Below, piece after piece: positions 25,388 to 34,280 of a stretch of DNA of 64,000 nucleotides (positions are counted from its first letter, which is position 1; every line of letters starts with the position of its first letter). The position numbers were made by a program, and so were the translations under genes. Under the pieces are notes generated by a model that worked only from the letters and a program-made list of their open reading frames with translations, was not told the origin of the DNA and did not search any database. The stretch covers positions 186,001 through 250,000 of the forward strand of contig NZ_QGGV01000005.1 in assembly GCF_003148765.1 (NCBI RefSeq), written 5' to 3'. The DNA is from Silicimonas algicola. Its GTDB lineage: Bacteria > Pseudomonadota > Alphaproteobacteria > Rhodobacterales > Rhodobacteraceae.

Positions 25388-27670
25388 TCAGCCGTAGATC
25401 GACACCGGCGTTCCGGCCAGCGCCGAGATGTTCAGAAGCCCCCGCGCCGTGATCGACGGGGTCACGATATGTGCCCGGTTCGCCATTCCCATGAGGATCG
25501 GCCCGACCTCGAGACCGCCGGCCTTCATCTTGAGGATATTACGCACCGCAGATGCGGCATCGGTGTTGGCGAAGACCAGCACGTTTGCCGGACCCTGGAA
25601 GCGCGAATTCGGCATGATGCGCTCGCGGATCTCGATGTCGAGCGCGGTGTCCGTGTGCATCTCGCCTTCGTAGAGAAAGTCGCGCGGCTCGGCATCGAGG
25701 ATGGCGAGCGCGGCGCGCATCCGGCGGCCGGTGTCGCAATCGAGGTTGCCGAACTGGCTGTGAGAGCAGAGCGCGATCTTCGGCTCCAGTCCGAAGCGGC
25801 GGACGTGACGCGCGGCCCCGACGACCACCTCCGCGATCTGTTCGGGCGTGGGTTCGGGGTGAACGTGCGTATCCGCGACGAAAAGCGGACCGTCCTCGAG
25901 GATCAGAAGAGACAGCGCGCCAATGGGATGACGGCCCTCGGTCGCCAGAACCTCGGTGATATAGCGTAGGTGCCAGAGATACTGCCCGAAGGTTCCGCAG
26001 ATCAGGCTGTCGGCCTCGCCGCGATGGACCATGACGGCCGCGATCGCGGTGGTGTTGGTCCGCATGATCGCCCGCGACAGCTCGGGCGTCACGCCGCGCC
26101 GTTCCATGAGGGTGTGATAGTCCTGCCAGTAATCGCGGTAGCGGGGGTCGTTCTCGGGGTTCACGAGCTCGAAGTCCTCACCCGCGCGCATCGGCAGACC
26201 AAGCCGCTCGATGCGTGAACTCACGACGTCGGGACGGCCGATCAGGATGGGAACGTCGGTCGTCTCCTCGATCATGGCCGTCGCAGCGCGCAGGACGCGC
26301 TCGTTCTCGCCTTCGGCGAAGATGATCCGGCGCCGCGCGGTGGCGGCGGCCTCGAAGACCGGTCGCATGATCATGGTCGACTTGAAGACCGATCCGTCCA
26401 GCTTGCGCTTGTACGCCCCGACATCGGCGATGGGCTTGGTGGCGACGCCCGTCTCCATCGCCGCCAAGGCAACGGCCGATGCAACGACTCCCATGAGACG
26501 CGGGTCGAATGGCTTGGGGATCAGGTAATTCGGTCCAAAGGTCATTTCCTCGCCCTTGTAGGCTGCGGCTGCCTCGGCCGAGGTCGTGGCGCGGGCGAGC
26601 TTTGCGATGGCCTCGGCGCAGGCGAGCTTCATCTCGTCGTTGATGCCCGTCGCGCCGACATCGAGAGCGCCGCGGAAAATGAAGGGGAAGCAGAGGACGT
26701 TGTTGACCTGGTTCGGCACGTCGGACCGTCCGGTCGCGATGATGGCGTCGGGCGCGGCGGCGCGGGCGAGCACGGGGTCGATCTCGGGCGTGGGATTGGC
26801 CAGTGCGAAGATGATGGGGGGTCTGTTCATCCGCGTCACCATGTCGGGCGTCATGACGCCCGGGCCAGACAGTCCGAGGAAGAGGTCTGCGCCTTCGATG
26901 ACGTCACCAAGGCTGCGGGGCCCGCCGGGTTGCGCAAACTCGGCCTTTTGCGGTGTCATCTCGACAGTTCGGCCCTCGTGGACGAGCCCCGCGAGGTCGC
27001 AGAGGAAGACGTTCTCGCGCCGAACGCCCAGCTTCAGGAGCATGTTCAGGCAAGCGATGCCGGCTGCACCCCCTCCGGTCGAGACGACCTTGATGTCCTC
27101 GAACCGCCTGTCGGACACTGTCATGGCGTTCATCGCGGCGGCGGCGACCACGATGGCCGTTCCGTGCTGGTCGTCGTGGAAGACGGGTATGTTCATGCGT
27201 TCGTGGCACAGCTTCTCGACGATGAAGCAGTCCGGTGCCTTGATGTCCTCGAGGTTGATCGCGCCGAAGGTCGGTTCAAGCGCACAGACGATGTCGGCGA
27301 GCTTCTCGGGGTCGCTCTCGTTCAGTTCGATGTCGAAGCAATCGATGTTGCCGAATTTCTTGAAGAGGACCGCCTTGCCCTCCATCACGGGCTTTGCCGC
27401 CAATGCTCCGATGTTGCCCAGCCCGAGGACAGCGGTGCCGTTCGTCACCACGGCGACCATGTTGCCGCGCGCGGTATAGCGGCTGGCGGTCAGTGGGTCG
27501 GCCTTTATCTCGAGGCAGGCTTCGGCGACGCCGGGGCTATAGGCGCGGGCCAGATCACGACCGTTTGCCAGCGGCTTCGTGGCGCGGATCTCAAGCTTAC
27601 CGGGCTTTGGAAACTCGTGGTAATCGAGCGCAGCCTGCCGAAGCGCGATCTCGCGCGTGTCGTTGGTCAT
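25388..27670 (-). CDS. maeB: NADP-dependent malic enzyme fused to phosphotransacetylase-like domain
   Basis: Oxidatively decarboxylates malate to pyruvate, linking the TCA cycle to gluconeogenesis and NADPH supply. The 760-residue product has the malic domain (residues 1 to about 430) with AYSPGVAEACLEI, GLGNIGALAAKPVMEGKAVL, PVFHDDQHGTAIV and ALANPTPEI, and a C-terminal Pta-like domain from about 440 (MIMRPVFEAAATARRRIIFA) to the end. In this MaeB class the Pta-like half binds acetyl-CoA as a regulator and is not an active transferase. The ATG at 27670 is preferred over an in-frame extension. A LacI-like palindrome lies 19 bases upstream. Confidence 0.93.
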   Translation of the reverse strand: MTNDTREIALRQAALDYHEFPKPGKLEIRATKPLANGRDLARAYSPGVAEACLEIKADPLTASRYTARGNMVAVVTNGTAVLGLGNIGALAAKPVMEGKAVLFKKFGNIDCFDIELNESDPEKLADIVCALEPTFGAINLEDIKAPDCFIVEKLCHERMNIPVFHDDQHGTAIVVAAAAMNAMTVSDRRFEDIKVVSTGGGAAGIACLNMLLKLGVRRENVFLCDLAGLVHEGRTVEMTPQKAEFAQPGGPRSLGDVIEGADLFLGLSGPGVMTPDMVTRMNRPPIIFALANPTPEIDPVLARAAAPDAIIATGRSDVPNQVNNVLCFPFIFRGALDVGATGINDEMKLACAEAIAKLARATTSAEAAAAYKGEEMTFGPNYLIPKPFDPRLMGVVASAVALAAMETGVATKPIADVGAYKRKLDGSVFKSTMIMRPVFEAAATARRRIIFAEGENERVLRAATAMIEETTDVPILIGRPDVVSSRIERLGLPMRAGEDFELVNPENDPRYRDYWQDYHTLMERRGVTPELSRAIMRTNTTAIAAVMVHRGEADSLICGTFGQYLWHLRYITEVLATEGRHPIGALSLLILEDGPLFVADTHVHPEPTPEQIAEVVVGAARHVRRFGLEPKIALCSHSQFGNLDCDTGRRMRAALAILDAEPRDFLYEGEMHTDTALDIEIRERIMPNSRFQGPANVLVFANTDAASAVRNILKMKAGGLEVGPILMGMANRAHIVTPSITARGLLNISALAGTPVSIYG

Positions 27671-27688
27671 GGCGTCCTCCCCCGGATA

Positions 27689-27702
27689 GTTTAGCGTTAA
27701 AC
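27689..27702. promoter_or_regulatory. palindromic site in front of maeB
   Basis: GTTTAGCGTTAAAC is a 14-bp palindrome with one mismatched inner pair and a central CG, the form of a LacI-family operator. It lies 19 bases before the maeB start codon, a position suited to repression. LacI-type regulators of central carbon metabolism are known in Rhodobacter, but the match to any specific one was not verified. Confidence 0.35.
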
Positions 27703-27857
27703 AATCTTGGACCGGCGCGTAGCCCCACTGCTCTTTGGCGTCAATGGGGGACATCGGTCGCGTCGCAGTCTGCGTTGAAGTTCCTGACGGAGCAAGCCTC
27801 TCGCACTCTTGCCATCCCCAATGCCACGGGTCACGTTGGCCGAAAAGGACATAGCCC

Positions 27858-28247
27858 ATGAGCCTGATCGACGAGGCCGCGGCAGCGCGGCCGAATGCCT
27901 ATGCCCCCTATTCCGGCTTCAAGGTCGGAGCCGCACTCAGGACCTCCTCGGGCAAGGTCTTCGTGGGCGTCAACGTCGAGAACGCCGCCTATCCGCAGGG
28001 CACCTGCGCCGAGGCCGGCGCCATCGCCGCGATGATCGCGGGCGGCGAGACCCGCATCGCCGAGGTCGCCGTCATCGCCGACAGCCCCGAGCCCGTCACG
28101 CCGTGCGGCGGGTGCCGCCAGAAGCTCTCGGAATTCGCTGCTCCGGACACTCCCGTCACCATGGCGTCGGTTTCGGGCGCGACGCTGACCATGACGATGT
28201 CGGACCTTCTTCCCGGTGCCTTCGCAAAATCCGCGATGGACCGCTGA
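27858..28247 (+). CDS. cdd: cytidine deaminase
   Basis: Deaminates (deoxy)cytidine to (deoxy)uridine, first step of the salvage operon that follows. The 129-residue homotetrameric-class enzyme shows AYAPYSGFKVGAAL, GVNVENAAYPQGTCAEAGAI (the catalytic Glu and first zinc Cys) and TPCGGCRQKLSEF (other two zinc Cys). Followed two bases later by deoA, so one transcript cdd-deoA-deoB-upp. Confidence 0.95.
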   Translation: MSLIDEAAAARPNAYAPYSGFKVGAALRTSSGKVFVGVNVENAAYPQGTCAEAGAIAAMIAGGETRIAEVAVIADSPEPVTPCGGCRQKLSEFAAPDTPVTMASVSGATLTMTMSDLLPGAFAKSAMDR

Positions 28248-28249
28248 GC

Positions 28250-29551
28250 ATGGACGCCCGCGCGATCATCGAGACCCTGCGCGACGGGGGCGAGCCCACT
28301 CAGGCTCAGATGACCTGGTTCGCCAACGGTCTTGCCACCGGGGCCGTGACCGACGCCCAGGCCGGGGCCTTCGCCATGGCTGTCTGCCTGCGGGGGTTGT
28401 CGGAAGAGGCGCGGGTCGCGCTGACCCTCGCGATGCGGGATTCAGGCGATGTTCTGGAATGGAAGCTGAAGACGCCTGTCGTCGACAAGCATTCGACGGG
28501 CGGTATCGGTGATTGCGTGTCCCTCTTGCTCGCACCCATGCTGGCGGCTGTCGGCGTCGCGAACCCGATGATCTCGGGCCGGGGCCTTGGACATACCGGA
28601 GGGACGCTCGACAAGCTCGAGGCCATCCCCGGTGTGTCGACCGACGTGGACGAGACCACCTTCCGCCGCATGGTCGATGACATCGGCTGCGCCATCGTCT
28701 CGGCCTCGAAGCGGATCGCGCCGGCGGACAAGCGGCTTTATGCGGTGCGCGACGTGACGGGAACGGTGGAAAGCATCGACCTCATCACGGCGTCGATCTT
28801 GTCAAAGAAACTGGCGGCGGGTCTGGGATCGCTGATCCTCGACGTGAAGTGCGGTTCGGGCGCCTTCATGAAGACACGCGATGATGCCGTTGCCTTGGCC
28901 AGATCGCTCGTTTCGACGGCGAACGGGGCGGGGTGCCGTACGGCGGCGCTGGTGACCGCCATGGACCAGCCACTTGCCTCGACCGCCGGGAACGCGCTCG
29001 AAGTGGCCGAGGTGATGCAGGCGCTGACCGCTCCGCGCAACTCGCGCCTCGTCGACCTGACTTTGGCCCTGGGGGCAGAGTTGATGCTGCTTGCGAAGGT
29101 CGACGTGTCGCCGGAGGTGGCGGCGGGCAAGCTTCTAGATACATTGAAGTCAGGCAGGGCCGCCGAGAAGTTCGACGCGATGATAGAAGCTCTCGGCGGT
29201 CCCGCACGGTTCAGCGAAGATTGGCAGAGCCGCTTGCCCGAGGCCAACGTCATCCGCGAAATCGCGGCGCCACAGTCCGGGAAGATCGCCGCGCTGGACG
29301 GCCATGCGATCGGGCTCGCCGTGGTGCGTCTCGGCGGGGGACGGTTGCGCGAAGGCGACAGGATCGACCCCTCGGTCGGGTTCTCGGACATTCTGCCCCT
29401 TGGGGCCGAGGTGTCGAAGGGTGAGCCCGTCGCGCGCCTCCACGCCGCCGGCGAGAAAGCAGCGCAGGAGGCCGAGCGCGCCTATCTCGACGCCCTTACG
29501 ATCGGGGAGCGCGCCGAACCCTTGCCGCTGATGATCGAGAGGGTGGGCTGA
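28250..29551 (+). CDS. deoA: thymidine phosphorylase
   Basis: Phosphorolysis of thymidine and deoxyuridine to base plus deoxyribose 1-phosphate. The 433-residue product starts MDARAIIETLRDGGEPT and contains VVDKHSTGGIGDCVSLLLAP (phosphate-binding signature), SGRGLGHTGGTLDKLEAIPG, ITASILSKKLAAGLGSLILD and KCGSGAFM. Its stop overlaps the deoB start (TGATG), so product flow to phosphopentomutase is translationally coupled. Confidence 0.95.
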   Translation: MDARAIIETLRDGGEPTQAQMTWFANGLATGAVTDAQAGAFAMAVCLRGLSEEARVALTLAMRDSGDVLEWKLKTPVVDKHSTGGIGDCVSLLLAPMLAAVGVANPMISGRGLGHTGGTLDKLEAIPGVSTDVDETTFRRMVDDIGCAIVSASKRIAPADKRLYAVRDVTGTVESIDLITASILSKKLAAGLGSLILDVKCGSGAFMKTRDDAVALARSLVSTANGAGCRTAALVTAMDQPLASTAGNALEVAEVMQALTAPRNSRLVDLTLALGAELMLLAKVDVSPEVAAGKLLDTLKSGRAAEKFDAMIEALGGPARFSEDWQSRLPEANVIREIAAPQSGKIAALDGHAIGLAVVRLGGGRLREGDRIDPSVGFSDILPLGAEVSKGEPVARLHAAGEKAAQEAERAYLDALTIGERAEPLPLMIERVG

Positions 29552-30777
29552 TGCCGCGGGCGTTCCTCGTCGTCCTCGACAGCGCGGGCGCAGGCGGCGC
29601 TCCGGACGCGGCCGCTTACTTCAACGGCGACCGGCCCGATACAGGATCGAACACGCTTGCCCACATCGCCCAGGCCTGTGCGCGCGGCGAGGCGGAAGAA
29701 GGCCGGACGGGTCCGCTGAAGATGCCTCATCTCGACCGCCTAGGCCTTGGTGCTGCGGTGAGGCTGGCCGGAGGTGAGGCGACGCCGGGACTCGATGCGA
29801 GACCGGAGGGCGTCTGGGCGGCGGCGACCGAGGTGTCGCAAGGCAAGGATACGCCGTCGGGTCACTGGGAACTGGCGGGCGTGCCCGTTCCCTGGGACTG
29901 GCACTACTTCCCCGACGCGCAGCCCGCTTTCCCGCCCGACCTCATGGCAGAGGCGGCGCGGCTTGCTGGCACCGAGGGCACTCTCGGCAATTGCCACGCC
30001 TCTGGCACGCAGATCATCGAGGACCTTGGCGAAGAGCATCTGCGGACCGGCTGGCCGATCTGCTATACGTCCGTCGACAGCGTCTTCCAGATCGCGGCGC
30101 ACGAGGAACGCTTCGGGCTGGAGCGCCTGATGTCGACGTGCAAGGGGCTGGCTCCGACGCTCCACGCCATGAAGGTCGGTCGCGTCATCGCCCGGCCCTT
30201 CCTCGGCGAGACGGCGCTCGACTTCAAGCGCACGAAGAACCGCAAGGACTTCGCCATCGAGCCACCGTCTCCGACGCTGTGCGATTGGGTCTCGGAGGCG
30301 GGGCGCAAGGTCCACGCGGTCGGCAAGATCGGCGACATCTTCTCGATGCGAGGCATAGACGACGTTGCCAAGGGCAGCGACGACGAGCTGATGGAGCATC
30401 TTGTGCGCCTGATCGCCGAAGCAGAGGACGGAAGCCTGACGTTCGCCAACTTCGTCGAGTTCGACACGCTCTACGGGCACAGGCGCGACGTCTCGGGCTA
30501 TGCCCGCGCGCTCGAATGGTTCGACAGCCAGGTGCCGCGCCTTTTGGCGAACCTCCGAGACGACGACCTGATCCTCTTCACCGCCGACCACGGCAACGAC
30601 CCGACCTGGTCGGGCACCGATCACACCCGCGAACGTGTGGCCGTCGTAGGCAAGGGACCTTCGCCGATGGCGGCCGGACAGGTGGCCTTCGTCGACGTCG
30701 CCGCAACCGTCGCCACGCACCTCGGCGTTCCATCTCGTGGCGCCGGCACGCCCTTCACAGCACAGGAGCCGAGATGA
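29551..30777 (+). CDS. deoB: phosphopentomutase
   Basis: Converts (deoxy)ribose 1-phosphate to the 5-phosphate. Member of the alkaline-phosphatase superfamily with two metal sites: [16 protein letters not shown] near the start holds the first metal Asp, [16 protein letters not shown] the phosphorylated Thr, and [19 protein letters not shown] the distal metal ligands. The 408-residue length is standard. Coupled by overlaps to deoA before (TGATG) and upp after (ATGA). Confidence 0.95.
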   Translation: MPRAFLVVLDSAGAGGAPDAAAYFNGDRPDTGSNTLAHIAQACARGEAEEGRTGPLKMPHLDRLGLGAAVRLAGGEATPGLDARPEGVWAAATEVSQGKDTPSGHWELAGVPVPWDWHYFPDAQPAFPPDLMAEAARLAGTEGTLGNCHASGTQIIEDLGEEHLRTGWPICYTSVDSVFQIAAHEERFGLERLMSTCKGLAPTLHAMKVGRVIARPFLGETALDFKRTKNRKDFAIEPPSPTLCDWVSEAGRKVHAVGKIGDIFSMRGIDDVAKGSDDELMEHLVRLIAEAEDGSLTFANFVEFDTLYGHRRDVSGYARALEWFDSQVPRLLANLRDDDLILFTADHGNDPTWSGTDHTRERVAVVGKGPSPMAAGQVAFVDVAATVATHLGVPSRGAGTPFTAQEPR

Positions 30778-31406
30778 GCGATCACCTCACCGTCGTCGAT
30801 CACCCGCTGGTTCAGCACAAGCTGACACTGATGCGCGAGAAGGACACCTCGACCGCCGTCTTCCGCCAACTCCTGCGCGAGATCAGCACGCTTCTCGCCT
30901 ACGAGGTGACGCGGTCTCTGCCGATGACGACCCGGTCCATCGAGACACCGCTCTGCGACATGGATGCGCCGGTGCTCTCGGGACGGAAGCTCGCGCTGGT
31001 CTCGATCCTGAGGGCGGGGAACGGTTTGCTGGACGGGATGCTGGACCTGATCCCCTCGGCGCGGGTCGGCTTCGTCGGACTTTACCGCGACGAGGCGACG
31101 CTGAAGCCGGTCCAGTACTACTGCAAACTGCCGGGCGAACTGGACAACCGGCTGGTCATCGCGGTCGACCCGATGCTTGCAACGGGCAACAGCTCCGTGG
31201 CGGCCGTGGATCTTCTGAAGAAGGCGGGCGCCGACAACATCCGCTTCCTCTGCCTGCTCGCCGCGCCCGAAGGCGTCGCGCGGATGAAGGAGGCGCATCC
31301 CGACGTGCCGATCGTCACGGCCGCACTCGACGAACGTCTGAACGAGAAGGGTTATATCGTCCCCGGCCTTGGCGACGCTGGCGACAGGATGTTCGGAACG
31401 AAGTAG
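30774..31406 (+). CDS. upp: uracil phosphoribosyltransferase
   Basis: Makes UMP from uracil and PRPP, closing the pyrimidine salvage series. The 210-residue protein contains [38 protein letters not shown], the PRPP-binding loop [19 protein letters not shown] and the family C-terminal [16 protein letters not shown]. No deoxyribose-phosphate aldolase gene is in the operon, so that step must be encoded elsewhere. No clear T-run terminator follows. Confidence 0.96.
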   Translation: MSDHLTVVDHPLVQHKLTLMREKDTSTAVFRQLLREISTLLAYEVTRSLPMTTRSIETPLCDMDAPVLSGRKLALVSILRAGNGLLDGMLDLIPSARVGFVGLYRDEATLKPVQYYCKLPGELDNRLVIAVDPMLATGNSSVAAVDLLKKAGADNIRFLCLLAAPEGVARMKEAHPDVPIVTAALDERLNEKGYIVPGLGDAGDRMFGTK

Positions 31407-31469
31407 AAATTCTTTACCCTGCACCCCCCGAAACGCAAAGTGACGCTGGGGAATCGTGGGGATGTCTCG

Positions 31470-31715
31470 GTGAAGCTGCTGACTGCCATCGGCCTGGGTG
31501 TCCTGGCCTCGTTTTCGTCGGCCTGCGCGCAGCAGGCCGATCCCGTGCGAAAGGTGCCGCCGCCCGGTTACGACGCCCCGGTCTTCACCGACGCGCGGGG
31601 ATGCACGTTCGTCCTGCGCCGCATCGCGGGGTGGGAGCTTTGGGTCCAGGCCGAGCCAACCGATACGGACTGCCGCAAGGCGATCCCGGACGACCGCGAC
31701 GCCAAGACGCTCTAG
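31470..31715 (+). CDS. small lipoprotein, 81 residues
   Basis: From the GTG at 31470 it reads VKLLTAIGLGVLASFSSACA, a lipoprotein signal with lipobox SSAC, then a mature domain with GCTFVLRRIAGWELWVQAE and a second Cys. The TGGGGA upstream provides a ribosome site; an earlier GTG at 31440 would give an unnatural start. No domain recognised. It converges with the next gene and the two stops share the palindrome CTAG at 31712-31715. Confidence 0.7.
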   Translation: MKLLTAIGLGVLASFSSACAQQADPVRKVPPPGYDAPVFTDARGCTFVLRRIAGWELWVQAEPTDTDCRKAIPDDRDAKTL

Positions 31716-32719
31716 TCCTCGCAGATGCGCTGAAGCGCGATCCAGTCCCCATCCTCGAGCACGGGTCGCGGCACCGCGGGAATAGCGTCCGCCACGGTGT
31801 CCGTCGTCTTGCCGGTATAATCGACGGCAAGGGCGTAGGGCTTGCCCGAGATGCCCGCTTCCTTCATCCGCATCGCCAGAACGGGCTGCGGGACCCGGGC
31901 GGGCGGGTGCGTCACCAGCCACTCAGACATCGGGCGAAGCGTTTCCTCGGACAGCTTGCCTGTTGTCAGAAGAGTAAGCGCTGCATTGAGCCCGGCCGCC
32001 TTGAGAAGTTCCGACAGCGGGTCCTGCCGGGTCCGCCGCATGTCTTCGGCGATAAGATAGCCCGCCAGCACTTCGGGCGTCTCGTAATCCTCGACGAGGG
32101 TGTGGGAAATCAGGATTGTCCCGCCCGGCAGGTTCGCGGTTCCGGTCAGCGCCGACGGCAGGACGACCAGCGTGGTGGGCTTGCCGGGGAAAAGCACGTC
32201 GCTGAGGCTGGAAAGCGCGCGTTGCCCCGAGGGGTTGTCGCAGGCGGCGCCGGCGACGGTCTCTACTTCCTCGACGAGGGCGGCCCCGATGCCGGTGCGG
32301 GCGCTTTCGGGCACAAGCGATGCGGTGTGGCGGACGATGGCGCCGGGAAGCCAGAAAAAAGCGATTGCCGCCGCGCCCAGGACGACGGCAAGCGTTGTGA
32401 GACCCCGTACCCGGCCCGGCCGGGCGGCGCCGCGGCGGATGGCCTTCAGGACGCGATTGAGGGCGGCGACCATCTCGTCGTCGGATACTTCCAGCGTCTC
32501 GGGCGCGTCATCGCCCGGTCCGTAGAGGGCAGGGCGCTCGCCGGGGTTCAGGCGCTGCACGGCGGGAAGGGACCAGTGGGTCAGCGCGCTGCCGTTGAAG
32601 TCGGAAATCGTCAGCGTCGCCTCGCCGACCGAGACGACGACGTTGCGCCGCTGCGCCTCGGGGTCGGGGCGCCACACGCCCTCGGCCTCGAGCCGCTGGT
32701 ATTCCGCCAGTACGGTCAA
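31712..32719 (-). CDS. membrane-anchored protein resembling an M48 peptidase without the zinc motif
   Basis: The 335-residue protein has an N-terminal cytosolic part of about 110 residues, one membrane helix (LTTLAVVLGAAAIAFFWLP), and an external domain. That domain contains LPGGTILISHTLVEDYETPE followed by VLAGYLIAEDMRRTRQDPLS and ELLKAAGLNAALTLLTTG. The layout follows M48 peptidases, in which the second piece would be a HExxH helix (LAHELGHxxxxHxLxxL). Here it reads LIAEDMRRTRQD, so no zinc site. Probably a non-catalytic relative. This reading is inference from pattern. Confidence 0.6.
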   Translation of the reverse strand: MTVLAEYQRLEAEGVWRPDPEAQRRNVVVSVGEATLTISDFNGSALTHWSLPAVQRLNPGERPALYGPGDDAPETLEVSDDEMVAALNRVLKAIRRGAARPGRVRGLTTLAVVLGAAAIAFFWLPGAIVRHTASLVPESARTGIGAALVEEVETVAGAACDNPSGQRALSSLSDVLFPGKPTTLVVLPSALTGTANLPGGTILISHTLVEDYETPEVLAGYLIAEDMRRTRQDPLSELLKAAGLNAALTLLTTGKLSEETLRPMSEWLVTHPPARVPQPVLAMRMKEAGISGKPYALAVDYTGKTTDTVADAIPAVPRPVLEDGDWIALQRICED

Positions 32720-32861
32720 CTGCCCCCCGTGCGTTACGCCGATCCCCGGCGCGACACTAGCGGATGGCCCCGGTTGCTACAATTGCCGCCTCACGGCCCT
32801 GCCTTGCGTCGCGGCACGCCTCGTCGTAGCAGGGAACTCGGACGACCGAGGGACGAAACTC

Positions 32862-33710
32862 ATGGCCGACGATCCGAAAACGCTCGTCTCGACCGAGTGG
32901 CTGGCGCAGCATCTGGATGACCCGGATCTCAGGGTTCTCGATGCCTCGTGGTATCTTCCGGACATGAAGCGGGACGGCAAGGCCGAGTACGACAAGGCGC
33001 ACATTCCCGGTGCGCGGTTCTTCGACATCGACGATCTGAGCGACCACCGTTCCGACCTGCCGCACATGGTGCCGCCGGTCGAGAAGTTCATCAGCCGGAT
33101 GCGTGCCATGGGCGTGGGTGACGGACATCAGGTCGTCGTCTATGACGGCGCCGGGCTGTTTTCGGCCGCACGCGTCTGGTGGCTGTTTCGCCTGATGGGA
33201 AAGACCGACGTCGCGGTGCTGGACGGGGGCTTTCCGAAGTGGCGCGCCGAAGGACGTCCAGTCGAGGATATGGCGCCCGTCATGCGCGACCGCCACATCA
33301 CGGTCAGCCGCCAGAACCAGCTTGTGAAGGACGTAACGCAAGTCGCCGCAGCCTCGAAGCTTGGTGACCAAGAAATAGTCGACGCCCGTGCGCCCGCCCG
33401 CTTTCGTGGCGAGGAACCCGAGCCAAGGCCGGGCCTTCGCGCGGGTCACATTCCAGGCTCGAAGAGCGTCCACTACCGCCGCCTGCTGAATGACGACGGC
33501 ACGCTTCGACCCGTGCCGGAGTTGAAGGCGATCTTCGAGTCTTCGGGCGTCGACCTTCGCAAGCCCGTCATCACCTCCTGCGGTTCGGGCGTGACGGCGG
33601 CGATCCTGTCGCTTGCGCTGGAGCGCACCGGGCACCGCAACCATTCGCTTTACGACGGTTCCTGGGCCGAGTGGGGCATGTACGGCGACCTGAAGGTCGA
33701 GACGGAATGA
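32862..33710 (+). CDS. sseA: 3-mercaptopyruvate sulfurtransferase
   Basis: Two-domain rhodanese transferring sulfur from 3-mercaptopyruvate to thiols or cyanide. The 282-residue product shows VSTEWLAQHLDDPDLRVLDA and KAHIPGARFFDID in the inactive N-terminal domain and, in the C-terminal domain, IVDARAPARFRG, AGHIPGSKSVHY and the active loop SCGSGVTAAI with Cys240; the CGSGVT loop is that of mercaptopyruvate (not thiosulfate) enzymes. Stop overlaps the next start (ATGA). Confidence 0.93.
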   Translation: MADDPKTLVSTEWLAQHLDDPDLRVLDASWYLPDMKRDGKAEYDKAHIPGARFFDIDDLSDHRSDLPHMVPPVEKFISRMRAMGVGDGHQVVVYDGAGLFSAARVWWLFRLMGKTDVAVLDGGFPKWRAEGRPVEDMAPVMRDRHITVSRQNQLVKDVTQVAAASKLGDQEIVDARAPARFRGEEPEPRPGLRAGHIPGSKSVHYRRLLNDDGTLRPVPELKAIFESSGVDLRKPVITSCGSGVTAAILSLALERTGHRNHSLYDGSWAEWGMYGDLKVETE

Positions 33711-34270
33711 CGGTCCAAAAGGCCGGAACCGAGGTCGAGTACACCGTCACTTACCTCGAGATGGACGAGCGTCCGACCTACAACTGGCCGCGCCTTCCGC
33801 TGGGCGTCTCGGCGGCGCTCTTCAAGGCCGAGACCCCGCCGGTCTGGTATTTCCTGTCGCTTTATGGCGCCGTCGGAGAGGACTATGCGTGGGAGGACAT
33901 GTTTGCCCGCCCCCGCGACGAGATCGCGGCTTATCTCGCGCGGTCGTCGCTCTTCACCCTCATGCACAAGGGATGGCCGCAAGGCTTCTTCCTTCTCGAC
34001 GGACCGAAACCGAGCGGAGTGACGGAACTCGACTACTTCGGCCTCGTCCCGGAAGCGGTCGGAAGCGGTCTGGGGACATGGCTTCTGAAGACGGCGATCC
34101 TGACCGCCTGGGACATGGCGGGGACGGAGAAGCTGATCGTCGACACCTGCACGCTGGACCATCCCCGCGCCCTTGCGCTCTATCAGAAAACCGGCTTCAC
34201 CCCTGTCCGTCAGGAGACGAAGACGCGAATCCTGACCCGCGACCGAGACCTGTCCCGAATCCCGTCCTGA
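33707..34270 (+). CDS. GNAT family N-acetyltransferase
   Basis: The 187-residue protein has the GNAT pattern in its second half: LDYFGLVPEAVGSGLGTWLL, with the acetyl-CoA pyrophosphate loop VGSGLG, then VDTCTLDHPRALALYQKTGF, the closing motif B. The first half (MDERPTYNWPRLPLGVSAAL) is family-specific. Substrate unknown. It is coupled to sseA by an ATGA overlap and ends 10 bases before an aminotransferase, suggesting an amino-acid/sulfur-metabolism operon. Confidence 0.88.
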   Translation: MTVQKAGTEVEYTVTYLEMDERPTYNWPRLPLGVSAALFKAETPPVWYFLSLYGAVGEDYAWEDMFARPRDEIAAYLARSSLFTLMHKGWPQGFFLLDGPKPSGVTELDYFGLVPEAVGSGLGTWLLKTAILTAWDMAGTEKLIVDTCTLDHPRALALYQKTGFTPVRQETKTRILTRDRDLSRIPS

Positions 34271-34280
34271 GGACCCTTTC

